Positions 28,301-35,982 of a stretch of 64,000 nt of DNA are shown piece by piece. Position numbers and translations under genes: made by a program. Within the stretch, counting starts at the first letter, position 1; the number at the start of each line of letters is the position of its first letter. Source of the DNA: Bradyrhizobium sp. PSBB068 (GTDB taxonomy: Bacteria; Pseudomonadota; Alphaproteobacteria; Rhizobiales; Xanthobacteraceae); contig CP069300.1 of NCBI GenBank assembly GCA_016839165.1, forward strand, positions 6,143,501 to 6,207,500. The letters are read 5' to 3'. Under the pieces are notes generated by a model. The model was given only the letters and a program-made list of their open reading frames with translations. It was not told where the DNA came from and made no database searches.

Positions 28301-31300
28301 GCGATCACGGTCGGCGGCGTATCGACAAACGCCTTGGCCGTGAATTGAGTCCAGCCGCCCCAGGCCGTGCCGTCATTGGCCCGTACGAACAGCGTATCGG
28401 TCGAACCGCTCGGACCGAACACGTAGCTCACCTGCGACAGGTTCGCCGCGGGAACATCGATCTCCTGGTTGGTAGCCTGGGTGACGCCGTTGATAGCCCA
28501 GTGTCCGTTACCTTGCGTGTCCCAGAACGCATATTGGGTGATGACATCGCCATCGGCGTCCGAGACGCTGAAGAGGGCGGAGGACAGCACGGAGCTCTCA
28601 CCAAGGATTGCCGTGACATTGGCTGCCGTCGTAACCGGCGGGTTATCTGCATGCGTCGTGACCAGAGTGCCGGTACCGCCCGTGTCCACGCTGACGCTGA
28701 ACCGCACAGCGGGTGTCTGATCGAGCTGCAGACTGTAGGAAGAACCACCCTCCGTGACCCGCAGGACATTGCCCGGGAGCAAGGTCGCCGAGCCGCCGGA
28801 AGAGAAAGTGACGCCGGCCAGATCGATGCTGTCGCCCAGCACCAGCCCGCTGATCGTAGTGGTCGGCATCGACGTGCCGTCAATCTTGAGCTGCCCGCCG
28901 GAACCGCTGAAGGTGATGCCGCCGCTCGCGACGCTTCCCGCCTGCAATTCAACCTGGCCGCCGGCAATCGTGACAGGCCCCGTGGAGCCGCCCGACGATA
29001 CCAGCTCGATACCTCCGGCGAACACCCCGATGTTGTTCGTCACCGCGCCGGCAACATTGAGCACACCGCCGCTCGAAACACCGACGAACGCCGCTGAACC
29101 ACCGGCCAGAACGTTCAAGATACCGCCGGCGGAGACGCCGGTGCCCGAGCCGATCGCGCCGGAAATGAGACCGCCCGACAGCACGTTCTCGACGCCGCCG
29201 GCGCGGACCCCGACCATGCTGAGCGTCGTGCCGGCCACGTTGAAGATGCCGCCGCTCGACACGCCGACATAGCTGGCCGAACCGCCTGCCGATACGTTGA
29301 CCGTACCGCCCGAAATGCCGGTGCCGGAACCGCTCGCGCCGGAAATCGATCCGCCCGACAACACGTTCTCGATGCCGCCGCTGTAGACGGCTGTGTTGCT
29401 GAGCACCTGGCCTGCAACATTGAAGGTGCCGCCGCTCGACACACCGATGTGAACAGCCGACCCGCCGGCCGAAACGTTCAGGATGCCTCCGGAGGCAACT
29501 CCGGTTCCCGAGCTCGTGACACCGGAGATCAGTCCGCCGGACAGGACGTTCTCGACGCCGGTGTCCGTGACGTACGTGTTGCTGGTGATCGTGCCTGCAA
29601 CATTCATGGTGACGCCACTCGACACCGTAATGTTGTGCGCCGTACCACCGGCGGAGACGTTCAGAACGCCACCGTTCCAGGCCGTCACGTAAGCAAGCGA
29701 ACCGCCTGACGACACGTTGAGTGTGCCGCCGGAAATGGCGGTCCCCGAGCCCGACGCGCCTCCGACAACGCCACCCGCGAGGACGTTCTCGATGGCGCCG
29801 GAAGATACGGTCACGTTGCTGAGCACGGTGCCCGCCACGTTGAACGTGCCGCCGCTCGAAACGGTCAGGAAGGCCCCGGTACCACCGGCCAGAACATTCA
29901 CGGTGCCGGCAGCGGAAATGAGAGTCCCCGAGCCGAACGTGCCGGAGATCAATCCACCGGACAGCACGTTCTCGACACCGCCGCTCGAGACCGTCACGTT
30001 GCTGGTCATGGTGCCGGCAACGTTGAGCGTGCCGCTCGACACCACCACGTTGTGCGCCGTGCCCCCGGCGGACACATTCATCGTGCCGCTCGAAACGGTC
30101 AGATGATCCAGTGCTCCGCCCGCAAACACATTGACGGTGCCGCCGGACACACCTGTCCCAGAGCCGGGCACGCCAGTAACAACACCACCGGAGAGGACAT
30201 TCTCAACACCGCCGCTAACGACGCTCACATTGCTGAGCACCGTGCCCGCAACGTTGAAGATGCCGCCGCTAGACACGCCGACGAATGCCGCCGAGCCGCC
30301 GGCCAACACGTTGAGCGTACCGCCCGAAACTCCCGTTCCAGACCCGATCGCCCCGGAGATAGATCCGCCTGACGACACGTTCTCGACGCCGCCGCTGTAA
30401 ACGGCGGCATTACTCAGCACATTGCCGAAGACGTTGAATGTGCCGCCGCTCGACACACCAACATGCGTAGCCGAACCGCCGGCCAGCAAGTTCAACACGC
30501 CTCCGGCGGAGACGCCGGTTCCGGAACTCGTGGCTCCGGAAATCAGCCCGCCTGACAGCACGTTCTCGACACCGCCGCTGGCGACGCCGCCCTCGCTGAC
30601 GACCGTGCCCGCGACGTTCAGGGTGCCGCCACTATACGCCTTGATGAAAGCGGCCGAACCGCCCGCCGACACATTGACAGTGCCGCCCGAAATTCCCGTT
30701 CCGGAGCCGAACGTGCCCGAGATGAATCCGCCGGACAGGACGTTCTCGACACCGCCGCCGAAGACCGCCGTGTTGCTGGTCATCATGCCCGCGACATTCA
30801 AGGTGCCGCCGCTCGACACCAGGACGGCGTGCGCCGTACCGCCGGCGGAGACGTTGAGCACACCGCCGTTGCTGACAACGGCGTTTTGCTCGGCTCCGAA
30901 GACATTCTCGGTGCCACCACTGAGTACGGTGCCGACCGTCGTTCCGCCGGACAGGACGTTGAGCGTCTGACCGCTGCTGATGACCAGCCCCACGTCGGTC
31001 TGGCCGCTGCTCACGGTGATGTTGCCGCTGCCACCGCTGCTGGTGAAGAGGAAGATGTCGGTGCCGGTGGCATCGCCCGCGCGGCCGAACGGATTGGTAA
31101 AGGTCTGGCTCGGGTCCAGCTGAAGCGTCAGCGTGCCGTTATCGGTGGTCGCTATCTGAAGAACGTTGTTCGCGCCGAGGCCCACGCTGGTGACGTGCGA
31201 AGCGCTCTCGCTGGTAAGGTTGATCGTGTCGCCGACGACGAAGCCGGAGATGGTGGCTCCGGGCATCGTGGTGCCATCAATCTCCAGCTTGCCGCCATTG

Positions 31301-32229
31301 CCCGAGAACCCGGTCCCACCGGAAACGCCAGGCCCGGAGAAGTCAAACTCGCCGGCGGAGCCGCCAACCTGGAGCTCGACCGTGCCGCCCCAGACGCCGA
31401 TGCTGCCCGCCGATCCGGCAACATTGGCGATGCCACCGGAAAATACATCGAAACGCGTCGCCGAGCCGCCTGCCTGGAGATTGAGCGTACCGTAATCGCC
31501 CGTGAACGTGCCGCCCGACCCTGAGATCAAGCCGCCCGACAACACGTTCTCGACGCCACCGCTCGAGATCACACTATTGCTGAGAATGACGCCGGCCACA
31601 TTCGCCGTGCCGCCGCTGTTCACGCCCACAAAGGCTCCCGACCCGCCGGCAGAGATGTTCAGGGTGCCTCCCGCATAAACCCCCGTGCCCGAATGCGGGG
31701 CGCCACTGATGAAGCCGCCCGAAAGGACGTTCTCGACGCCTCCCGAAATACCGACGGTGCTCAGCGTTTCGCCGGCGACGTTCAGGACACCGCCGCCATA
31801 GACCGCGATAAAAGCCGCGGAACCACCGGCCAGGACGTTCTCCACGCCACCTGAAAAAACGCCGGTGCCCGAACCGATACCACCGCTGGTAGAGCCGCCC
31901 GACGATATGTTCAGCACGCCGCCGCCGCCGACGCGGATATGATCCACCACGCCGCCGGCCAGCACGTTGACAGTGCCGTTGTCGCTGTTGAAAACGCCTG
32001 TGCTGCCGCTGCCGGTGCCGCTCATCGCGCCGCCGGCGCTGATCGTCGCGCTGCCGCCGCTCGAAATCGTGGTCGCGGCTGCGTAGCCGCCGGAATCGAC
32101 CAGGAGCTGACCACCGCTGCTCAGCGTCGTCGAGACCGCCGAGCCTCCGTTGAGGACTTCGAGCGTGTTGCCGCCCGTTTCGATCAAACCTGAGCTGGTA
32201 ACACCCGAGCTTACGAAAGTGGTGCTCAT
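25342..32229 (-). CDS. Giant repeat adhesin: AIDA-type strand-loop-strand repeats plus nine ~107-residue repeats
   Basis: 2,295 residues from ATG 32229 (GGGGGGG upstream). Residues 1 to about 1190 are dozens of roughly 19-residue units such as GGVENVLSGG and VSSGGTFNVAG. These are the strand-loop-strand repeats of AIDA-I/TibA passengers, rich in Ser/Thr/Gly. Two non-repeat insertions (ISGFVVGDTINL near 31.2 kb, ISGLVLGDSIDL near 28.8 kb) break them. Residues 1197-2165 are nine repeats with DADxDxIxxYxFWD, GNGHWxVNG and RANDGxLWGAW. The end (residues 2166-2295) has TLKLDNSASFNG and VALLGNYMAS, a C-terminal module I recall from other rhizobial repeat proteins. There is no signal peptide, no beta-barrel and no GGxGxDxx RTX repeats. 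The heptosyltransferase gene precedes it by 51 bp on the same strand. Type I export is inferred from the nearby exporter. Confidence 0.85.
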   Translation of the reverse strand: MSTTFVSSGVTSSGLIETGGNTLEVLNGGSAVSTTLSSGGQLLVDSGGYAAATTISSGGSATISAGGAMSGTGSGSTGVFNSDNGTVNVLAGGVVDHIRVGGGGVLNISSGGSTSGGIGSGTGVFSGGVENVLAGGSAAFIAVYGGGVLNVAGETLSTVGISGGVENVLSGGFISGAPHSGTGVYAGGTLNISAGGSGAFVGVNSGGTANVAGVILSNSVISSGGVENVLSGGLISGSGGTFTGDYGTLNLQAGGSATRFDVFSGGIANVAGSAGSIGVWGGTVELQVGGSAGEFDFSGPGVSGGTGFSGNGGKLEIDGTTMPGATISGFVVGDTINLTSESASHVTSVGLGANNVLQIATTDNGTLTLQLDPSQTFTNPFGRAGDATGTDIFLFTSSGGSGNITVSSGQTDVGLVISSGQTLNVLSGGTTVGTVLSGGTENVFGAEQNAVVSNGGVLNVSAGGTAHAVLVSSGGTLNVAGMMTSNTAVFGGGVENVLSGGFISGTFGSGTGISGGTVNVSAGGSAAFIKAYSGGTLNVAGTVVSEGGVASGGVENVLSGGLISGATSSGTGVSAGGVLNLLAGGSATHVGVSSGGTFNVFGNVLSNAAVYSGGVENVSSGGSISGAIGSGTGVSGGTLNVLAGGSAAFVGVSSGGIFNVAGTVLSNVSVVSGGVENVLSGGVVTGVPGSGTGVSGGTVNVFAGGALDHLTVSSGTMNVSAGGTAHNVVVSSGTLNVAGTMTSNVTVSSGGVENVLSGGLISGTFGSGTLISAAGTVNVLAGGTGAFLTVSSGGTFNVAGTVLSNVTVSSGAIENVLAGGVVGGASGSGTAISGGTLNVSSGGSLAYVTAWNGGVLNVSAGGTAHNITVSSGVTMNVAGTITSNTYVTDTGVENVLSGGLISGVTSSGTGVASGGILNVSAGGSAVHIGVSSGGTFNVAGQVLSNTAVYSGGIENVLSGGSISGASGSGTGISGGTVNVSAGGSASYVGVSSGGIFNVAGTTLSMVGVRAGGVENVLSGGLISGAIGSGTGVSAGGILNVLAGGSAAFVGVSSGGVLNVAGAVTNNIGVFAGGIELVSSGGSTGPVTIAGGQVELQAGSVASGGITFSGSGGQLKIDGTSMPTTTISGLVLGDSIDLAGVTFSSGGSATLLPGNVLRVTEGGSSYSLQLDQTPAVRFSVSVDTGGTGTLVTTHADNPPVTTAANVTAILGESSVLSSALFSVSDADGDVITQYAFWDTQGNGHWAINGVTQATNQEIDVPAANLSQVSYVFGPSGSTDTLFVRANDGTAWGGWTQFTAKAFVDTPPTVIANNSNVTAAHGQTSVAASTLFTVTDPDVGQSITQFAFWDTGGNGHWVVNGITELANTEIDVLAANLSQVSYVFGPTGSAPDTLYIRANDGMLWGAWTGFTATPGPDQAPVVTAPNVTAIHGEASALATSLFTATDADHDAITTYAFWDTGGNGHWTVNGVAQAANTEIDVSAANLSQLSYVFGPTGSAPDTLYIRANDGFLWGAWTAFTATPGPDQAPVVTAPNVTVTQGETTVLASNLFTTTDADHDAITQYGFWDTGGNGHWVVNGVAQAANTEIDVSAANLSQVSYVFGAPGSMPDTLYVRANDGYLWGAWTAFTAPPGADTPPVVTAQNVTAIHGETSALATSLFSATGNAITQYAFWDTGGNGHWVVNGVAQAANTEIDVSAANLSQVSYVFGPTGSTPDTLYVRANDGFLWGAWTAFTATPGPDQAPVVTAPNVTVTAGETSVLASNLFSVTDADHDAITQYAFWDTGGNGHWVVNGVAQAASTEIDVSAANLSQVSYVFGPSGAPSDTLYIRANDGYLWGAWTAFTAPSGSDHPPVVTAPNVAAVHGETSALATSLFTATDADHNAITQYAFWDTGGNGHWAVNGVAQAANTEIDVSAANLSQVSYVFGPTGTPPDLLYVRANDGLLWGSWTAFTATPGPDQAPVVTASSATGIHDHSVAATSLFTATDADNDAIAKYAFWDTGGNGHWVVNGVAQAANTEIDVSAANLSQVSYVFGPGGSPADLLYVRANDGMLWGNWTAFSATATNQAPTVSASNVVTVSGQTFAASSLFSATDADGDTITKYALWDSNTNGAWIVNNATQPANTEIDLTAAQLATATYLAGSGTDQLWIRANDGIAWGAWQPFNVTGESSSNATIASGATLELPGASNATVLFQSSTGTLKLDNSASFNGTVAGMMGSDAIDFANISFANVHTPTFSGNTTRGTLTVTDGTVTASVALLGNYMASTFTASSDGHGGTLVVDPPATQVSQLAQPQHA

Positions 32230-32280
32230 GGCAGCGCGCCCCCCCAATGAAAAAGGCTAGTCAGTTCTTGAAAAAATCGG

Positions 32281-33591
32281 CTAGAGCTTGAATCCGGGAA
32301 TAGTCCTGATCACCGATTTGACGTGATCCACCGTGATCAGCCTTGTGCACTCGAACTGACGCGGCGTCCCCTTGTGGCGGGGACACCAGAAGAAATCCTT
32401 GTGGTCGAAGCGAACTGCCGGATCGTTCCAGCAGCTGTTGCAGGCGTGATAGTTGACGACGCGATAGGGCGTAGCAAATTCGTTTGTCGGATGCGTGAAG
32501 CCCGAGATCATGACCACCGGCGTGCCGACCGCCCAGGCCAGCCACGCAAGTCCGCTCGATAGACCGACAAAAAATTCCGCGTGCTTGATGAGATTCGCGC
32601 GCTCCTGAATCGGCCGGTCACCGGTCCAGTCCTCCGCGCCGTTCGGAATGTGATTCCATACCAGTTCGTGACCGTGCGTCGGCTTCTGATCGATGCAGAT
32701 CACGCGATAGCCGGCCTCTTTGAGAAAACTGGTCAGCTCACGCCAGCCGTTGGGGTTATTCCAGTACTTGCATTGCGTGGTACTCTGTACCGCGATGCAG
32801 ACGTAAGGCTCGGGGATCGGCCTTTGGTCATCGGCCAGCGAGATGCGCGGCGCGACTTCAGTCGGATCGACGCCGAGGATATATCCGGCGGTCCGGTGCA
32901 GTCCGACAAAGCGGAAGTCGCATGGTTGATAGACGAAGTTCTTGTCGTCGAAAAACAATCCGACGCTGTAGGTGGCGTAGTAGCGGTCGGTTTGAATCTC
33001 CTCGTGCGTGACGAAGTTGATGTCGGGGTACGCATCCCGAAACAGCGGAATCAACTTTTCCGCCATTGCACAGGTCAGCCTGCAATTGTGAGCTTCCCTG
33101 AACTTCGCCACATAGGGAAACCAGCCGATCGTATCTCCCAGCGTCCCGATCGGAAGCTGGATCAAAACGTGACGATCCGTCGCGTTGTACTCGTGCGAGA
33201 AGACGACATCATCGCCCTGCAAGACTTCGATGCGGAAGCGAATGTAGTAGCGCTTTGAGCTGTTGACGCGACCGCCCGCGAACTGCGTCTCGAAGAGAAG
33301 GTTGCCGGTCTCGGCGTCCCAGAGCCGCACGCGCCATGGGATTTCTCCCTGGGGACAAAACACCCGGGCGCCGTCGTTGAAGTCGAAGCGCAGCCCCTTC
33401 GGACCCAATTGGGTCGGCTGTTCGGCTGCAGGGGGATAGGCAGGCTTCGGCGCGTCGGCACCCGACGAAACGGCTTCCGACTTGCCCGATATAGCGCTCG
33501 TCGAACGATCGACGATTATTTTGGGTTGGTCGGTGACATCGTCAATCGAGCGCTTCAGCCCAATCGCCGGCGCAACGGCAATGGCATTCAC
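32281..33591 (-). CDS. Autotransporter-type O-heptosyltransferase (Aah/TibC family)
   Basis: 436 residues from a GTG at 33591 preceded by AGGGGA. An ATG 48 bases earlier lacks a ribosome-binding site. The family transfers heptose from ADP-heptose to Ser in strand-loop-strand repeats in the cytoplasm. Visible features are an N-terminal beta domain (GLRFDFNDGARVF, WRVRLWDAETG), a GT9-like C-terminal half with PYVCIAVQSTTQCKYWNNP and FFVGLSSGLAWLAWAVGTPVV, and a four-cysteine cluster. The cysteines are Cys384, Cys387, Cys403 and Cys415 in CNSC...FWCP...FEC, matching the iron-finger of TibC-type enzymes. It lies directly upstream of the repeat adhesin, its presumed substrate, in an apparent two-gene operon. 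Confidence 0.9.
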   Translation of the reverse strand: MNAIAVAPAIGLKRSIDDVTDQPKIIVDRSTSAISGKSEAVSSGADAPKPAYPPAAEQPTQLGPKGLRFDFNDGARVFCPQGEIPWRVRLWDAETGNLLFETQFAGGRVNSSKRYYIRFRIEVLQGDDVVFSHEYNATDRHVLIQLPIGTLGDTIGWFPYVAKFREAHNCRLTCAMAEKLIPLFRDAYPDINFVTHEEIQTDRYYATYSVGLFFDDKNFVYQPCDFRFVGLHRTAGYILGVDPTEVAPRISLADDQRPIPEPYVCIAVQSTTQCKYWNNPNGWRELTSFLKEAGYRVICIDQKPTHGHELVWNHIPNGAEDWTGDRPIQERANLIKHAEFFVGLSSGLAWLAWAVGTPVVMISGFTHPTNEFATPYRVVNYHACNSCWNDPAVRFDHKDFFWCPRHKGTPRQFECTRLITVDHVKSVIRTIPGFKL

Positions 33592-33740
33592 GAAATATCC
33601 CCTGCCCTGAAATAATAAACAGCCTCTTAAAAAGTGCATGGAAGGTAAGCGAGATTGACAACCGCGTCAACGGACGAAAACCTTAGCGGGTACCCCTTCG
33701 CAGCCGTTCCTTAACGGCATACACAAAGAAACACACCACG

Positions 33741-34544
33741 ATGAGCCGCACTCCCAGCAAGATCCCGTTTGTGATCGCAGCATCGGCGCATGGCCCGCTG
33801 ATCGTCAACCGGCTGGACTATCACACGGCGGGCGGCCACACTTTTGGAGTCGGGATTCAGATTCTCGAGCATGGCGCGTTCGACGTCACTGAAATCGAGC
33901 TGACGAAGGGTCTTCTTGCACTGCGAAGAACCTACCGGGGCGATGGCGTGGTCGCGATCGACTGCGGGGCGAACATCGGTGTTCACACCATCGAATGGTC
34001 CAAGCACATGGACGGCTGGGGCTCGGTCGTTGCCATCGAGGCGCAGGAACGGGTCTACTACGCGCTTGCCGGCAATATCGCCGTCAACAACTGCTTCAAT
34101 GCGCGGGCGATGCACGCGGTGATTTCGTCGGAAACCGGGAAAACTTGGGTGCCGACTCTCAGTCATCAAGAGCCCGCCAGTTTCGGCAGCCTGGAGATAA
34201 CGCAACGCTCCGCCACGGAGCAGATCGGTCAGAAGATCGATTATTCAGCGGCCAGCGGCACCGAAACGGCGATGGTCACCCTGGACTCCCTGAATTTGAG
34301 CCGCTGTGACCTGATCAAGATCGACGTCGAAGGGATGGAGTTGAAGGTGCTGGAGGGGGCCAGCGTCACGATCCGGCAGCATCACCCCATCATTCATGCG
34401 GAATTCATCAAGACCGACAAGGCCGCACTCGTTCACAAGCTGAACGATCAAGGATACCGGACATACGACGCCGGCCAAAACTGCCTTGCGATCCATGAAT
34501 CCGATCCAAGCCTGAGCCACGTGGAAGCCCGAACCACGTCGTGA
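33741..34544 (+). CDS. FkbM-family methyltransferase
   Basis: 267-residue SAM-dependent methyltransferase. VVAIDCGANIGVHTIEWSKH is the SAM-binding GxGxG-like loop of FkbM. VVAIEAQERVYYAL, then VTLDSLNLSRCDLIKIDVEGMEL and VLEGASVTIRQHHP, are the classic FkbM C-terminal blocks (L-IKIDVEG-E). FkbM enzymes O-methylate sugars or polyketides. It is transcribed divergently from the heptosyltransferase and convergently with the HlyD gene, 22 bp apart. By position it could methylate the adhesin's heptose or another surface glycan; that is inference. Confidence 0.88.
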   Translation: MSRTPSKIPFVIAASAHGPLIVNRLDYHTAGGHTFGVGIQILEHGAFDVTEIELTKGLLALRRTYRGDGVVAIDCGANIGVHTIEWSKHMDGWGSVVAIEAQERVYYALAGNIAVNNCFNARAMHAVISSETGKTWVPTLSHQEPASFGSLEITQRSATEQIGQKIDYSAASGTETAMVTLDSLNLSRCDLIKIDVEGMELKVLEGASVTIRQHHPIIHAEFIKTDKAALVHKLNDQGYRTYDAGQNCLAIHESDPSLSHVEARTTS

Positions 34545-34566
34545 CTGCCTGACTTGCTGCACTCCA

Positions 34567-35982
34567 TCACCGCTCTCGCAGAGCATCCTGCCGGTAGCGC
34601 ACGATCGGCGACAGCAAATAGCTCATGATGCTGCGGGCGCCCGTCCTGATTTCGACGGTGACGGTCATTCCCGGCGAAAGATTGATCTCCTTGTCATCGA
34701 CGACCATCTTGGTCCGGTCGATCGAGACATGCGCGATATAGACCGGCCCCTGTCCCTTTGGCTCGCTGCTGCTCCCCTCCGTCGCTGCGCCATTGGGCTC
34801 GCGGGCGGAATCCCGCGCCTTGTCGCGGGAGACGGAATCGGGCGAGACGCTGACGATCTTGCCGTGCAGCAGGCCGTAACGCGTGAAGTTGAAGGTATCG
34901 ACCTTGATTTCGGCGTCCTGGCCCGGGTGCACAAAGCCGATATCGCGATTTGAGACCATCGCTTCGATTTCAATCAGATTGTCGCTCGGCACGACCACCG
35001 CAAGCGTCTGGGCCGGCGTGACGACACCGCCGACAGTGTGCACGGCCAATTGCTGCACCACGCCGTCGATCGGCGCCGCGAGCTTCTGAAGGTTGGTCCG
35101 GTGCTCGGCTTTGGACACCTCGTCCTTGAGGCTGCCGGCCTTCTGCGTCGCCTTGGCCAGATCGTCGTACAGGCGGTGGCGGTACTCCGAGACAAGCTTG
35201 GCGCGCGTCTCATCGAGTGCGGCCACGGCTGCGTCGGCTTCCTGGAGCTTGCTCCGCTGCACCAGGATGTCCTGCTGCATCCCGACCAGTTCCTGAAGCT
35301 CCTGCAAATATTGCAGCTTTGAGCCGTACTCCCGGTCCGCCAGATACTTGCGAACGCTGACGCGCTCCTGCAGCACCGGCAGCAGAGCTTCGATCTTGGC
35401 GATGCTGGCGTCGATCGTCTTGGTCTCCGCCACCTTCTGCACCCGCTGCCGATCCAGCTCGGACAATTTGGCGCGCTGCTCGGAATCCTGACTTCGCAGG
35501 TATTCCATGTGCATTTGGACCAGGGCGGGCGGCGCGTCGTCCGGCGCGCCGTCAAGCCCGCTCGTGTTTCCATCAAGCGCGGAACGCGTGCGTGCGATGT
35601 CCAGCAATGCGGCGAGAAGATCGTTTTTCTGGTGCTGAAGCTCCGCCTGGTTGCTGGTCGGATCCAGCTCGATCAGAATCTCGCCGGCCTTGACGGTTTG
35701 GCCGTCGCGGACGTGAATCGCCCGCACCACCCCGATCTCGAGCGGCTGGACCAGCTTGACGCGGTCGCCCGGCACGATCTTGCCGGGGGCGGAGGCCACG
35801 ATGTCGATCTTGCCGAGGCCGGCCCAGGCCACGGCGCAACAGAACAGGGCAGCCAGCAAGACGGCAGTCAGCCTGGCAGTGGGCGATGGCGGCGTCTCGA
35901 CGATTTCGAGGGCGGCCGGCAGGAAAGCCAGCTCGTCCCGGGTTTTGCGCCCGGCCGCAGGCGCTTCACGAGCCGACTTCAT
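34567..35982 (-). CDS. Type I secretion periplasmic adaptor (HlyD family)
   Basis: 471-residue membrane fusion protein linking the ABC exporter to an outer-membrane TolC-type channel. A short cytoplasmic N-terminus precedes one membrane helix at about residues 37-57 (LTAVLLAALFCCAVAWAGL). Then come a lipoyl half (PGKIVPGDRVKLVQPLEIG, VRDGQTVKAGEILIELDPT), about 190 residues of coiled coil, and the second lipoyl half with LAAPIDGVVQQLAVHTVGGVV. The end, IVRYRQDALRER, is the typical HlyD C-terminal tail. The start overlaps the end of the ABC exporter gene by 17 bases, so the two are translationally coupled. No TolC gene is in the window. Confidence 0.94.
   Translation of the reverse strand: MKSAREAPAAGRKTRDELAFLPAALEIVETPPSPTARLTAVLLAALFCCAVAWAGLGKIDIVASAPGKIVPGDRVKLVQPLEIGVVRAIHVRDGQTVKAGEILIELDPTSNQAELQHQKNDLLAALLDIARTRSALDGNTSGLDGAPDDAPPALVQMHMEYLRSQDSEQRAKLSELDRQRVQKVAETKTIDASIAKIEALLPVLQERVSVRKYLADREYGSKLQYLQELQELVGMQQDILVQRSKLQEADAAVAALDETRAKLVSEYRHRLYDDLAKATQKAGSLKDEVSKAEHRTNLQKLAAPIDGVVQQLAVHTVGGVVTPAQTLAVVVPSDNLIEIEAMVSNRDIGFVHPGQDAEIKVDTFNFTRYGLLHGKIVSVSPDSVSRDKARDSAREPNGAATEGSSSEPKGQGPVYIAHVSIDRTKMVVDDKEINLSPGMTVTVEIRTGARSIMSYLLSPIVRYRQDALRER

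Noticed and set aside
25730..28665. Regular tandem repeats resembling a CRISPR-like array
   Set aside because: The period is about 320 bases, units are in frame, and they translate into homologous protein repeats. There are no spacers and no cas genes.
27289..29097. Long open frames on the plus strand (also 25264-26430) opposite the giant adhesin gene
   Set aside because: They are antisense frames kept open by the regular GC-rich repeats of the adhesin. The peptides are Arg/His-rich and repetitive with no recognisable domain.
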